A stretch of 64,000 bases of DNA from Gammaproteobacteria bacterium (GCA_041395725.1 JAWKZW010000001.1:372001-436000), one strand, 5' to 3'. Positions 1-9,133 are shown, counted from the stretch's first letter. Numbers and translations are program-made. Notes: generated by a model from the letters alone, not told the origin.

Positions 1-741
1 GGACTTGGTGAAATTTCCTTCCAATGGCTGGCCAACGGAATTCCAATTGGCGGTGCGACCTCTGACAGTATCCTGCTGACACAGGACCAGGTCGACACCA
101 CCATCAGCATGGTGGCAGCCTATACGGATCTACGTGGCACAGTGGAAATAGTGCAGAGCGGCAGTACTGCACCGGTAGAAGACTAGATCACCGGAATTCT
201 GGTAGAAGGCAATGCCGGCAGAGATTTCCTGCAGGGTGGCGTAGGAGATGACACCCTGCTCGGCTACGAAGCTCGGGATACTCTCGAAGGGCTTGCCGGG
301 GATGATGTCCTTAACGGCGGGGGGGATACTGACCTGGCGGTATTTAATGGTGAACTGCTGGATTATTCAGTTCTCCGCGACGCCGGCGGGATTTTAGTAA
401 GCGGCCCGCTCGACGATGGAACCGACAGCCTGGCGGACGTCGAAAGGCTCGAGTTTGAGGATACGTCTCTGGCTTTCGACCTGGAAGGAAACGCAGGTCA
501 GACAGTCAAACTGCTGGGCACCGTGGTGGGCGCGACCGGTGCCGCAGACCCTATACTGCGGGGCATCGGTATCGATATCTTCGACAATTCCGGGCTCAAT
601 GACCTGGTAGGGGCACTTGAGAGCGGTGCCTTCAGCCAGGTCCAACTGGCCGTTCAGGCTTCAGAATTGCTCGAAGAGCTTGGCGTGATTGATACCGGCC
701 AATTGGCACTGATAGGCGTGGCATACGAGCCAGTCGCCTGA
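1..741 (+). pseudogene. RTX-type calcium-binding protein, 3' end, interrupted by an in-frame stop
   Basis: Frame 1 is open from base 1 to a TAG at 184-186 and then continues in the same frame to a TGA at 739-741. After the stop it encodes glycine/aspartate nonapeptide repeats of the hemolysin type (for example GGVGDDTLLG and GLAGDDVLNGGG), which bind calcium in secreted RTX proteins. A C-terminal helical segment with the GIGIDIFD-like pattern follows; such segments are common at the ends of RTX proteins exported by type I secretion. Before the stop the sequence looks like an Ig-like or cadherin-like repeat. The part after the stop has no good start codon or ribosome site. I read this as a large adhesin or hydrolase gene with a nonsense mutation, or less likely a stop that is read through or a sequencing error. 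The 5' part lies outside the window. Confidence 0.7.
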
Positions 742-769
742 TTGCTGCTAAGACCTCAAAGTGGATAGT

Positions 770-811
770 TGGGGTCAGGGCCAGATGAGGATATCTCAGA
801 CCCTGATCCCA
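770..811. repeat. REP-like hairpin between convergent genes
   Basis: The arms TGGGGTCAGGG (770-780) and CCCTGATCCCA (801-811) pair in 10 of 11 positions. A smaller internal palindrome, TGAG-GATAT-CTCA, sits between them. The hairpin lies between the 3' ends of the RTX remnant and the PEP-CTERM gene. It could act as a bidirectional terminator, although it lacks a T-run. The TGGGGTCAG word resembles ends of REP elements mobilised by REP-associated tyrosine transposases, but I see no second copy in the window. Confidence 0.5.
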
Positions 812-881
812 CTTATTACACCATTGATCCGGTTGCGCCGAAGTTTTTGGTTTCTATTCTTTTTACTGCGCTTAACTGCCC

Positions 882-1478
882 TCATAGCTGGCGGCGTCTT
901 CTACTCACCAAACCCAGCAACCCGATCGCCAATAGCGCCAGACCGCCAGGCTCTGGTACCGCTGATATTGAGACGTTATCAAGGAAATGGCCAACAGTAT
1001 CATTACCACCTTGATCCGATATAAATTTCAAGCTGGTCAGCCCTCCTGAGCCAATGAATCCATAGGTAAACTGACTGAAGCCACTGGTAACATGCGAGCT
1101 GATCACCTGGCTGAAATTGTCAACCATGACCGTAAACGTTCCGTCGTTGCCCTTTCTCTTCTGGGCAAAAAAACTCAACTCGTAGCGCTGTCCAAGAGTC
1201 GTTGTAAACGTGTCACTATGCAATTCAAATGAGGAGTTCTGGGAAGGATGTGCATTTAACTCGACATAGTAATTTCCAAAGCCATCGGCTAGAAAACCGT
1301 CTTTGTGCACTTCTACGTTATTCACTCCGTGCCAGCCAGGCAATGAGCTGAAATAGCTCCAGCTTCCTGACACAACGTTGCTACCAAGATTCTCAAAGCC
1401 ACCGTTAGCGATCAACGGCGAAGCGTTTGCATTGATGGTCAGCAACAACCCTGTAATCAGGCCTACAATTCTGCTCAT
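882..1478 (-). CDS. PEP-CTERM sorting domain surface protein
   Basis: A 198-residue secreted protein. Residues 1-19 form a signal peptide ending near ANA-SPL. The body (about 20-170) is beta-rich, begins LIANGGFE and contains GW and NNVEV segments, as in DUF642/choice-of-anchor carbohydrate-binding-like surface proteins. The last 25 residues are a textbook PEP-CTERM signal: VPEPGG, a hydrophobic helix, then RRRR. PEP-CTERM proteins are cleaved and anchored by an exosortase (EpsH/XrtA) and are usually tied to exopolysaccharide production. No exosortase gene is in this window. The gene is convergent with the RTX remnant and divergent from the M1 peptidase. The ligand is unknown. Confidence 0.85.
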   Translation of the reverse strand: MSRIVGLITGLLLTINANASPLIANGGFENLGSNVVSGSWSYFSSLPGWHGVNNVEVHKDGFLADGFGNYYVELNAHPSQNSSFELHSDTFTTTLGQRYELSFFAQKRKGNDGTFTVMVDNFSQVISSHVTSGFSQFTYGFIGSGGLTSLKFISDQGGNDTVGHFLDNVSISAVPEPGGLALLAIGLLGLVSRRRRQL

Positions 1479-2100
1479 GTTCTCTCCATTAGTGATCTAA
1501 AGCAATCCATTCAGATATACCATCAGCAAGTTTCGTGCCACATACAGGGCGACTTTTTGTACCTATAACTCCCACAAAAGCGCAATTAAATGTGAAGCAA
1601 TTCGCAAATTTCGAATACTTATTCCACTATTTTTCAGCAGTTATTGTCAGTTTTGTTTACAGTCCGACAGTAATCTCAATAGCCCGGCACCTGGACGACA
1701 CCCGTAAGCCGTTAGCAACCACGCCAGCCTTCCTCGACATCCGTGCAATACTGCAGTCAATTGAACCAGCGGACCCGGGGCCGATAAGGGTCTGATGGAG
1801 CCCTCAGGCGTGAGGTGCTTGTCGGTCGCATACTGGCCTCTTGCATTTCGACAACGAACTGACTCGTTCAGCCCGGGCGGTTGTATTTTTTCTTCCGGCG
1901 CTATATTCCACTGCCCTGACAAGCCCTACCAATCAAAGCATCCATTTCTTCCCAGGCAGAGTCGATCGGAACAGTTCTTGGATACAGTGGTTTCAGCATC
2001 TCCTTTTGCTTGATCACTCCAGATTTCGCAGCAAAGCGCTGCAATAACGGGTATCATCATCAACTCTTTTTCTTCCAGTTTTTACAGGAGAACGCTAGCG
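1479..2100. other. Divergent intergenic region
   Basis: About 620 bp between the divergent PEP-CTERM and M1 peptidase genes. It must carry both promoters. The M1 gene has a clear AGGAGA ribosome site about 9 bases before its ATG. The short reading frames here have no family resemblance and no ribosome sites, and I see no RNA gene or repeat. Confidence 0.5.
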
Positions 2101-4542
2101 ATGGCCAAGATGTATCGAGGTGCCTTGATCCTGTTTGCAGTTCTGTGGTCAGCCAGCCTGCTGGCCCAGGGTATTCAGCAGACCAAGGGAACGTTTCAGG
2201 ACAAGTTCCGTCAGCTTGACGAGGTGCTGCCCACGGCGAATGTTTACCGCAATGCCGCCGGTGCCCCCGGCCATCAATACTGGCAGCAGGAGGTCGACTA
2301 CAACATCGACGCGACGCTTGATGAGAATAACCAGCGTCTGTCAGCCACCGAGCTTATTACCTATCGCAACAACTCTCCCGACACCCTGACTTACCTCTGG
2401 TTTCAGCTGGACCAGAACCGCTTCCGGTCAGACTCCATGGCGGAAATGAGTGATACTTTTGACGGCTCCAGTCCGGATGCAGACAGCAACGATCCGGCCC
2501 GTATCAGCCTCGGACAGCTGCGTGCCCTGCAATACATGTCCGATTCAGATCTTGGCCACCGCATCAACGCTGTCTCGGACAACCGTGAGAATAATCTGGC
2601 CCATACTGTCGTTGGCACCCTGATGCGCGTGGATCTGGCCGAGCCTCTGGAAACCGGTGACGAAGTCGAGTTGCGTATCGATTTCGAATACAACATCGTC
2701 AATGGCGATGTACTTTCCCCCCGCGGCGGTTATGAACATTTTCCTGACGACGAGAGAGAGGGTGGCAACCACATCTTCGCCCTCTCGCAGTGGTTTCCCA
2801 GGCTGGTGGCTTACACCGACTACGAGGGCTGGACCAACAAGGAATTTCTGGGGTCCGGTGAATTCACGCTGGAATTTGGCGATTACGAAGTGTCCATGAC
2901 GGTGCCCGCCGATCATATCGTGGCCGCCACCGGCGAGCTGCAGAACGCCAGCGAAGTGCTGACCCGCCAGCAGCGCGATCGCCTTGAAGAAGCGGAAAGT
3001 GCCTCACGCCCGGTTTACATCGTGACTCCGGAGGAAGCACTGGCAAATGAACGCGAGGGCAGCGCACAAACAGCCACCTGGCGATTCGCCGCGGAGAATG
3101 TACGGGATTTTGCCTGGGCCTCGTCACGAAAGTTTATCTGGGATGCGAAGGGCCATCGCCAGCCGGGTGCCGATCAGGAACTGGTCATGGCCATGTCGTT
3201 CTATCCCAAAGAGGGCGGCGGGCTGTGGTCTGACTATTCAACGGAGGTGGTCATTCATACCCTGGAAGTCTACAGCCGCTTCTCGTTCGACTACCCCTAC
3301 CCCACGGCGCAGTCGGTCAATGTCGGTTTCGTCGGGGGGATGGAATACCCAATGATCACCTTCAACGGGCCCCGAACCGAACTGCAGGACGATGGTTCAC
3401 GGACCTACTCGCTGGCGGAAAAGCGCTTCCTGATCGGCGTGGTCATCCATGAGATCGGGCACTTTTATTTCCCCATGATTGTGAATTCCGATGAGCGGCA
3501 ATGGACCTGGATGGACGAAGGCCTGAACAGTTACCTGGATTCCGTCGCCGGCCGGGAGTGGGATGCGGAAATCCCCTGGGGAGTCGAGCCCCGCTACATC
3601 ACCGACTACATGGAATCCCAGAACCAGGTACCGGTAATGACCCAATCCGACAGCGTGTTGCGCCTCGGGCCCAACGCCTATGCCAAGCCCGCTACCGCGA
3701 TCAATATCCTGCGGGAGACCATCATGGGGCGGGAGCTGTTCGATTTCGCCTTCAAGGAATATTCACGGCTCTGGGCATTCAAGCGCCCCACGCCGGCGGA
3801 TTTCTTCCGAACCATGGAAGAAGCATCCGGAATTGATCTTGACTGGTTCTGGCGGGGCTGGTTTTACACCACCGATCACGTGGACATCTCCCTCGATCGT
3901 GTCTATCAGATGCGCATGGATACCCAGAATCCGGACATTGACTTCAGTCGCCAGCGTGAATTTGAAAAATCTTTGCCGCCCAGCGTTTATGTGGAACGGA
4001 ATCGTCAGGAAGGCCTCCTGACCTGGGTGGAACGCAACCGGGATGTCAGGGATTTCTACGATGACAATGACCAGTTCACGGTGACCAATGTAGAGAGGAA
4101 CAGCTATAACAGTTTCCTGGAGGGTCTTGAGGACTGGGAACGTCAAGTGCTTGATCGTGCGATCTCTGACGACCTGAGCTACTACCTGCTGGAATTTTCC
4201 AATGTGGGCGGGCTCGTCATGCCGATCATTCTGCAGTTCGACTATGCCGATGGCAGCAGTGAGGAAATGCGTATCCCGGCTGAAATCTGGCGCCGGTCTC
4301 CGCACGCCGTAAAGAAGCTGGTTGTGACTGAAAAAGAAATTACCAGTATCACCATCGATCCTTTGCAGGAAACAGCGGATGTGGATATTGAGAACAACTA
4401 CTACCCGCGCCGCATCATCCCCTCTCGAATCGAGTCCTATAAGAGCCAGGGTAGTGACGGCCTGATCAGTCGCGATATCATGCAGGACATCAAAGCCGAA
4501 CTGGATAGCGATGACGAGGATGATGAGGAAACTGACCAGTAA
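2101..4542 (+). CDS. Secreted M1-family zinc metallopeptidase
   Basis: An 813-residue aminopeptidase-type protein of the gluzincin M1 family. Residues 1-22 form a signal peptide (ending LLAQG), so it acts in the periplasm or outside the cell. The exopeptidase motif appears as GGMEYP (about 412-417), where Tyr replaces the usual Asn. The zinc site is HEIGH (450-454) followed after 18 residues by Glu473 (WMDEG), exactly the HEXXH-X18-E spacing. The catalytic tyrosine region follows near residues 520-530. The C-terminus is a long extension ending in an acidic run (DDEDDEETDQ). The gene overlaps the next one by 32 bp, so the two are probably co-translated. It probably releases amino acids from peptides; the substrate is unknown. 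Confidence 0.9.
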   Translation: MAKMYRGALILFAVLWSASLLAQGIQQTKGTFQDKFRQLDEVLPTANVYRNAAGAPGHQYWQQEVDYNIDATLDENNQRLSATELITYRNNSPDTLTYLWFQLDQNRFRSDSMAEMSDTFDGSSPDADSNDPARISLGQLRALQYMSDSDLGHRINAVSDNRENNLAHTVVGTLMRVDLAEPLETGDEVELRIDFEYNIVNGDVLSPRGGYEHFPDDEREGGNHIFALSQWFPRLVAYTDYEGWTNKEFLGSGEFTLEFGDYEVSMTVPADHIVAATGELQNASEVLTRQQRDRLEEAESASRPVYIVTPEEALANEREGSAQTATWRFAAENVRDFAWASSRKFIWDAKGHRQPGADQELVMAMSFYPKEGGGLWSDYSTEVVIHTLEVYSRFSFDYPYPTAQSVNVGFVGGMEYPMITFNGPRTELQDDGSRTYSLAEKRFLIGVVIHEIGHFYFPMIVNSDERQWTWMDEGLNSYLDSVAGREWDAEIPWGVEPRYITDYMESQNQVPVMTQSDSVLRLGPNAYAKPATAINILRETIMGRELFDFAFKEYSRLWAFKRPTPADFFRTMEEASGIDLDWFWRGWFYTTDHVDISLDRVYQMRMDTQNPDIDFSRQREFEKSLPPSVYVERNRQEGLLTWVERNRDVRDFYDDNDQFTVTNVERNSYNSFLEGLEDWERQVLDRAISDDLSYYLLEFSNVGGLVMPIILQFDYADGSSEEMRIPAEIWRRSPHAVKKLVVTEKEITSITIDPLQETADVDIENNYYPRRIIPSRIESYKSQGSDGLISRDIMQDIKAELDSDDEDDEETDQ

Positions 4543-5089
4543 CCTGCCCAGCAGCGCACAGGCCCGGATGGCGTGGTTTCCGTTCCTCCGGTTCTGTGCC
4601 GTGTTTGTCTGTTGCTTCGCCATTCTCCCCGGCAATGCCCATCAGCAGAAGAATGCGATTACCCGCGTCCTGTTCAATGAAAACACGGGCAATATCGAAG
4701 TCATGCATCGCTTTTTTATCCACGATGCTGAGCATGCGGCGGGGCTGATATTCGGCGAACGCCAGACCCTTGCCGAATCCATAGAATCCAGGCAGCTGTT
4801 CAGCAGTTACGTCATCAACCGATTTGCACTGGGTGTCACTTACACCGATGGTAAACGTGAAGAACTGGCTCTCGATTATGTGGGTGAAGAGGTCGATGGA
4901 CAGTTTCTCTGGGTTTATCAAGAGATCCCCGCCGTAGACAATATCGCCGCCATGACGATTGTAAGCATGGCGCTCAGGGATGTGTGGTCTGATCAATCCA
5001 ATCTGGTCAATATTGAACGCAATGACAAAATCTACAGCGTGACCTTTGATGGGTCAGCGGAGGTACTCAGCGTAGAACTGGATACTTGA
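4511..5089 (+). CDS. DUF6702 family exported protein
   Basis: A 192-residue protein whose start lies inside the end of the M1 peptidase gene (32-bp overlap). An ATG at 4523 is an alternative start. A hydrophobic segment at about residues 22-42 ending GNAHQQ is a signal sequence. After it comes the family pattern of HQQKNAITRV..., NTGNIEVMHRFFIHDAEHA and a final KIYSVTFD segment, as in DUF6702 proteins. These are small periplasmic proteins of unknown function that are often next to an M1 peptidase gene, as here. The overlap suggests a joint role in periplasmic protein turnover or metal handling, but that is inference. No catalytic motif is visible. Confidence 0.75.
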   Translation: MTRMMRKLTSNLPSSAQARMAWFPFLRFCAVFVCCFAILPGNAHQQKNAITRVLFNENTGNIEVMHRFFIHDAEHAAGLIFGERQTLAESIESRQLFSSYVINRFALGVTYTDGKREELALDYVGEEVDGQFLWVYQEIPAVDNIAAMTIVSMALRDVWSDQSNLVNIERNDKIYSVTFDGSAEVLSVELDT

Positions 5090-5106
5090 GCTGGAGTCAA
5101 ACTTCT

Positions 5107-5457
5107 TCAGATTTCTTCGCGATAATTTTCCAGCAACGACCAGAACCACGCATTAGACGTCTGCCTGGGCTGCCCGCGGCAGTCAATAAGGTACGGATTG
5201 CCACTCGTGGCACTTTTACTCGCGATTATCTCGATAAACCCCTCTGTGCTATTGAACAGTTTTGCATTCAGCTCCCGCTTGGAGCGCAGATGCTCCCTCG
5301 CCTCCCTTCCCGAGTACTTTCTGCCGTTACGAACAAGATTACAGCCATCCCTGCCAACCGAATTAATCAGAAAATCAATCTCGTCATCCATTGCCTCCGC
5401 CCCAGCACGTCCTGGCAACAGGATAAGAATAAACAGGAAAAAAATTACAGGCTTCAT
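5107..5457 (-). CDS. DUF5329 family small exported protein
   Basis: A 116-residue protein with a signal peptide (MKPVIFFLFILILLPGRAGA). The mature part has the DUF5329 pattern: IDFLINSVGRDGCNLVRNG, then REAREHLRSK, FIEIIASKSATSGNPYLIDC and a C-terminal WFWSLLENYR. Two cysteines (about 39 and 93) could form a disulfide in the periplasm. The ATG at 5457 is chosen because GGAGG lies 6 bases upstream and because the signal peptide starts there. The open frame continues far upstream, antisense to the hydrolase gene, but that part is not protein-like. The function of the family is unknown. The gene is convergent with the DUF6702 gene. Confidence 0.8.
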   Translation of the reverse strand: MKPVIFFLFILILLPGRAGAEAMDDEIDFLINSVGRDGCNLVRNGRKYSGREAREHLRSKRELNAKLFNSTEGFIEIIASKSATSGNPYLIDCRGQPRQTSNAWFWSLLENYREEI

Positions 5458-5676
5458 ATGGATTCCTCCAAAGCGCGTCTTAAACCGCACCGGTACTATC
5501 GGAGACTCTAATAATCGAGAGGATAGAACAATGCGCAGATCAGGTCGATGTTTCCCGGAAGCCCGGAAGCGGGCCGATCTGCAGGGCTGGACATTCCGCC
5601 AGCGAGAGGGTAGCTTTTCCAGCCTATGCCCCGCTTGCATTCTAAAACCAGAACAAAAGAACAGAAGGAAATAAGT

Positions 5677-6984
5677 ATGGTAAGGCACAGATCTCTCACT
5701 CGCCTCGTTTTCGTCATCACCTGCTCTCTGGGCCTGTCTGCAACGACCCTTCAGGCCAGCGACCTGCCTTTCGACACACCGGAAAGCCAGGGTGTTTCTG
5801 CGCAGCGCCTGCAACGGGTCTCCGGTTCCATGCAGCGCTATATCGACAAAGCGCTGCTGGCCGGCACCGTCACACTGGTTGCCCGTAATGGCAAGGTTGT
5901 GCGTCTGGATTCTCAGGGCTGGAAAGACAAAGAATCCGGCTCGGCCATGAGTGACGACACGATCTTTTTTATCATGTCCATGACCAAACCCATTGTGTCG
6001 ACGGCGCTGATGATGCTTTACGAAGAGGGGCATTTTCTGCTGACCGATCCAATTTCCAACTGGATACCTGAAATTGCTGACAAGCAGGTAATTGTCAAAG
6101 ACCAATACGGCACCCATCGGGTACCCCCGCTTCGACCGATCACGTTCCGTGATGTGCTGGCCCACACTACGGGACTGGATCCCTCCCGGGAGGATCTGAC
6201 CGAAGCGGAGCAGGCCCTGCTCGGGCGCGAGGACAACCTTGAAGACACATTGCTGAAGCGGGCTCCACTGCCGCTGGCCTTCCATCCGGGCGATAGCTGG
6301 CAATACGGAAGCTCCACCGATTACGTCGCACTTCTGGTGGAACGGGTTGCCGGAGAGCCCCTGAACGACTTTCTGAAAAGAGAGATATTTGAGCCCTTGC
6401 AGATGGAAGACACCTTCTACGCCGTACCGCCGGAGAAACGCCATCGGGTCGCCAACGTCTACAGCCCCAGCGGCCCTGGTCGAACCATCGAATTGTCACG
6501 TACGCCGGAATACAGCGCCGTCCCGTACTTCGGTGCTGAGTATTATGGCGGTGTGGCCGGGCTCTTCTCGACCATTTCCGACTATTGGCGATTCAGCCAG
6601 ATGCTGCTGAACGGCGGTGAACTGGATGGCGTCCGGCTGCTCAGCCCCAAGACCGTCAGCCTGATGATCACCAACCACACCGCGGATCACAACGTCTACG
6701 TGCGCGGCCCGGGCTATGGTTTCGGGCTCGGCTTCGGGGTGGTGAACGACGCCGGCGTGGCCCGCGACCCCCTCACCCCGGGCACATTCAGTTGGGGCGG
6801 CGCCTGGGGTACGGTCTTCTGGGTCGATCCGGTGGAAAATATGATCGGCATCATGATGACCCAGATCACCAGCTACAGTCATCTGAATGTGCGCCAGGAA
6901 CTGGGGGTCACCGCGATGCAGTCGATCATCGACAGCTACTCCGCCCGGCCTTTTAAGGTTGCCCCCTACCCTAAACTGGATTGA
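5677..6984 (+). CDS. Secreted serine hydrolase, class C beta-lactamase fold
   Basis: A 435-residue protein of the beta-lactamase/D-aminopeptidase/EstB group. A signal peptide covers about residues 1-28 (ending LQAS-DLPF). The nucleophile motif SMTK is at 101-104 (Ser101, Lys104). The second motif, Tyr210-Gly-Ser212, matches Y-x-S/N, and the third position is probably the WGGAWGT segment near residue 375. The ATG at 5677 has AGAAGGAA just upstream and opens directly into the signal peptide; an upstream ATG at 5626 would add a non-signal leader and is less likely. Family members hydrolyse esters, D-amino-acid peptides or beta-lactams, so the substrate cannot be read from sequence. A 7-bp GC hairpin follows the stop codon. 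Confidence 0.85.
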   Translation: MVRHRSLTRLVFVITCSLGLSATTLQASDLPFDTPESQGVSAQRLQRVSGSMQRYIDKALLAGTVTLVARNGKVVRLDSQGWKDKESGSAMSDDTIFFIMSMTKPIVSTALMMLYEEGHFLLTDPISNWIPEIADKQVIVKDQYGTHRVPPLRPITFRDVLAHTTGLDPSREDLTEAEQALLGREDNLEDTLLKRAPLPLAFHPGDSWQYGSSTDYVALLVERVAGEPLNDFLKREIFEPLQMEDTFYAVPPEKRHRVANVYSPSGPGRTIELSRTPEYSAVPYFGAEYYGGVAGLFSTISDYWRFSQMLLNGGELDGVRLLSPKTVSLMITNHTADHNVYVRGPGYGFGLGFGVVNDAGVARDPLTPGTFSWGGAWGTVFWVDPVENMIGIMMTQITSYSHLNVRQELGVTAMQSIIDSYSARPFKVAPYPKLD

Positions 6985-6987
6985 GCG

Positions 6988-7004
6988 CGGCCGGCTTCCG
7001 GCCG
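6988..7004 (+). terminator. GC-rich hairpin after serine hydrolase gene
   Basis: CGGCCGG (6988-6994) and CCGGCCG (6998-7004) form a perfect 7-bp stem with a 3-base loop, 3 bp after the stop codon. There is no T-run, so it is either a weak intrinsic terminator or an mRNA 3'-end stabiliser. Confidence 0.45.
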
Positions 7005-7107
7005 GCTCATAATCAGTATAGAGCACGCAACCTGAATAACCGCCAGACATAGGCAACTGAAAACAGTTCACGCAACAAAGCAATGAACAATTCCAGGGAA
7101 CTTAATA

Positions 7108-7959
7108 GTGAAATCTAAAAGCAGACACTTTATCTTTGCGCTGACAATGGCATGCCTTTCATTACCCGGAGTCAGTCTGGGCCAGGAACTCCGCGATCTG
7201 GACAACCCGGAACTTCAGCGGGTCGAACCTTTCCAGGTATTCGACAACCTCTACTATATCGGCGCAAAGTGGGTCGCTGCCTGGCTGCTGGTCTCGGATC
7301 AGGGTCTGATCGTTTTCGATTCCCTGTATGGCGACCTCACCGATATCGCCATCGACGGTATCCGCGAGCTCGGATTCGACCCCAATGACATTCGTTACCT
7401 GATCGTGAGCCACGCCCATTACGACCATGCAGGTGGCGTACGACGCTTCCAGGACGAATTCAGTCCGGTGGTCATGATGACCCAGGAGGACTGGCAGATG
7501 ACCACAGAGCCGGCGGAATACCAGGAGTATCCGACCCCGGTCCGGCATCTGTCTGCGACAACTGGTGGCGTTATAAACCTCGGGCGCACACGGGTCCATT
7601 TCATGCAGACTCCCGGCCACACACCTGGCGTACTGTCTTCCTTTTTCACCGTCTATGATGACGGCTTCCCCCACACAGCTTTCATGTTCGGTGGCGCCGG
7701 GCTCAACTTCAGCGGCGTCGAGCGCACCGAAACCTACATTGACAGCGTGCAGCGTATCCAGAGAATTACCGATATCGAAGTAAATATCCCCAATCATCCC
7801 GGCGCAGGCGACGTTTTTGAACGCTACCAACGACTTCAGGAAAGGCAGGAAGGCGACCCCCATCCTTTCGTAGACCCGGCAGGCTTTTATGGCTGGCTCG
7901 ATGAACTGCTGGTGGATGCTCAAGCCAAGCTGGAAGAGGAGCGCGCGGCAGGCAATTAG
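7108..7959 (+). CDS. Secreted metallo-beta-lactamase-fold hydrolase (B3-like)
   Basis: A 283-residue protein starting with GTG. Residues 1-25 form a signal peptide (ending VSLGQ). The zinc-binding set is complete: His102-x-His104-x-Asp106-His107 (HAHYDH), His171 (TPGHTPG) and His230 (PNHPGAG). The HxHxDH form with a third histidine cluster is that of subclass B3 metallo-beta-lactamases and their relatives. The FGGAGL segment near 195 also fits that group. It probably hydrolyses a lactam, lactone or ester in the periplasm; actual antibiotic activity cannot be claimed from sequence. It follows the serine hydrolase by about 120 bp on the same strand and could share transcription with it. Confidence 0.85.
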   Translation: MKSKSRHFIFALTMACLSLPGVSLGQELRDLDNPELQRVEPFQVFDNLYYIGAKWVAAWLLVSDQGLIVFDSLYGDLTDIAIDGIRELGFDPNDIRYLIVSHAHYDHAGGVRRFQDEFSPVVMMTQEDWQMTTEPAEYQEYPTPVRHLSATTGGVINLGRTRVHFMQTPGHTPGVLSSFFTVYDDGFPHTAFMFGGAGLNFSGVERTETYIDSVQRIQRITDIEVNIPNHPGAGDVFERYQRLQERQEGDPHPFVDPAGFYGWLDELLVDAQAKLEEERAAGN

Positions 7960-7965
7960 GAAACC

Positions 7966-8310
7966 TCAGCCCGGATTGGGCAGGAAGACATTCGGATTCA
8001 GCGGGCCGCGAACCCCGCCCCGCAGTGACCCCGCGTCATCGCCATTGGACGAGGAGAAGCCGCCACCTGATCCATTGCCAGCGCCGCCTGATCCACCGCT
8101 GCCGGATGACGACCCGTTGGGATTGTTTTCCGGATCAGGATAGGGAACCGGTGGCGGTGCGGAGCCGCCAGAAACTCCCGCCACCACATGGGCGAGCGGA
8201 TTACCGTTGGATGCACCGGGAGCCAGCCAGCCCAGCTGGACCAGTTCGGCTACACCTTTTACCTGTCCGGCAGCCAGCTCGCGCCTGATCACTGCCAGCA
8301 GGTTTTTCAC
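7966..8310 (-). CDS. Small glycine/serine-rich protein, unrecognised
   Basis: A 114-residue protein. Residues 1-45 are a normal helix-like region (MKNLLAVIRRELAAGQVKG...). It then changes to a proline stretch (APPPVPYPDPENNP) and a low-complexity glycine/serine segment (about 66-90). It starts with GTG, and the GTG overlaps the TGA of the upstream membrane-protein gene as GTGA. That overlap is the main evidence for translation, since no ribosome site is evident. No family is recognised. The disordered tail suggests a linker or surface-exposed segment. It is convergent with the metallo-hydrolase, with 6 bp between the stop codons. Confidence 0.5.
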   Translation of the reverse strand: MKNLLAVIRRELAAGQVKGVAELVQLGWLAPGASNGNPLAHVVAGVSGGSAPPPVPYPDPENNPNGSSSGSGGSGGAGNGSGGGFSSSNGDDAGSLRGGVRGPLNPNVFLPNPG

Positions 8311-8870
8311 CGCGGACGAGGAGAAGCCAGCCCGCTTTTCGAGGCCTGACTTTCCACCGCCTCCTGCTTATAAAGCGCCCGCCAGATGGGGATAAGTAAC
8401 AGGCGGGCAAACATCCAGCCGGCCAGCCCCATACCCCACGCCAACCCTACCAGGAAGGGCCCAGGGGATCTGTGAAAAATAATGTCCGCTGCATTCAAGA
8501 GATTAGCACCACAGATTAATACAGAAACCCACTGCATAAGCCACATCACATTGAGCAGTTTTTTGTTCTTTATGGCGCCCTTGGTGTTGTAATAAAAGCT
8601 GTGAAGATTATAGATATTCAGGAATGCTGAAAGCAGGCTGCCCGTTGACCACAGTGCTGCTGCCGATACGCCGATGATATTCAGAATAAGAACCACGCCA
8701 CATTGCAGCGCTGCCAGAAGCGAATAATTCACGATCATACTCAGGCCCATGGCATCCGCCCGGCGGATTGCCTCGCCGGCGCGAAACTGAAAAGTCGCAA
8801 TAATACCCGCGAATCCTGCCAGCGCCATAGACAGCTCGGCTATCAGGATCAATACATCAAAAACTTCCAT
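8307..8870 (-). CDS. Hypothetical four-helix inner membrane protein
   Basis: A 187-residue protein with about five hydrophobic segments: roughly 4-27, 43-67, 72-92, 107-127 and 137-162. The first contains ALAGFAGIIATF, a pattern seen in small uncharacterised integral membrane proteins of marine gammaproteobacteria. The C-terminus is charged and serine-rich. The ATG at 8870 opens directly into the first membrane helix. The TGA overlaps the GTG of the following small gene, so the two form a pair. No transporter or enzyme motif is visible and the role is unknown. Confidence 0.65.
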   Translation of the reverse strand: MEVFDVLILIAELSMALAGFAGIIATFQFRAGEAIRRADAMGLSMIVNYSLLAALQCGVVLILNIIGVSAAALWSTGSLLSAFLNIYNLHSFYYNTKGAIKNKKLLNVMWLMQWVSVLICGANLLNAADIIFHRSPGPFLVGLAWGMGLAGWMFARLLLIPIWRALYKQEAVESQASKSGLASPRPR

Positions 8871-9133
8871 AGCATGTTCCTATAGTCGGGCGCAGCAGCA
8901 GGAGTGTTATGCACTGTCACATCACAAACAGCCAGAAGCTTCTATAAGGGAGAAATTTTTTTACCCACGGCCCACGGGTCAGGCCGATTACCGGATTCCG
9001 CCAGCGAACTCGAATCGCAACGAACGCGTGGAGCAGGCGAGGGAGCGTCTTAACAGGTACCGGAACGGTAACCCCATCCTATTGGAATGTCCATGTTCTT
9101 GTTCTGTTCTTGTTCGGCAGAGTTCCAAGAAGC

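Noticed and set aside
5458..6444. Long minus-strand frame continuing upstream of the DUF5329 gene
   Set aside because: It is antisense to the serine hydrolase, has no family likeness, and the real gene starts at 5457 with GGAGG and a signal peptide.
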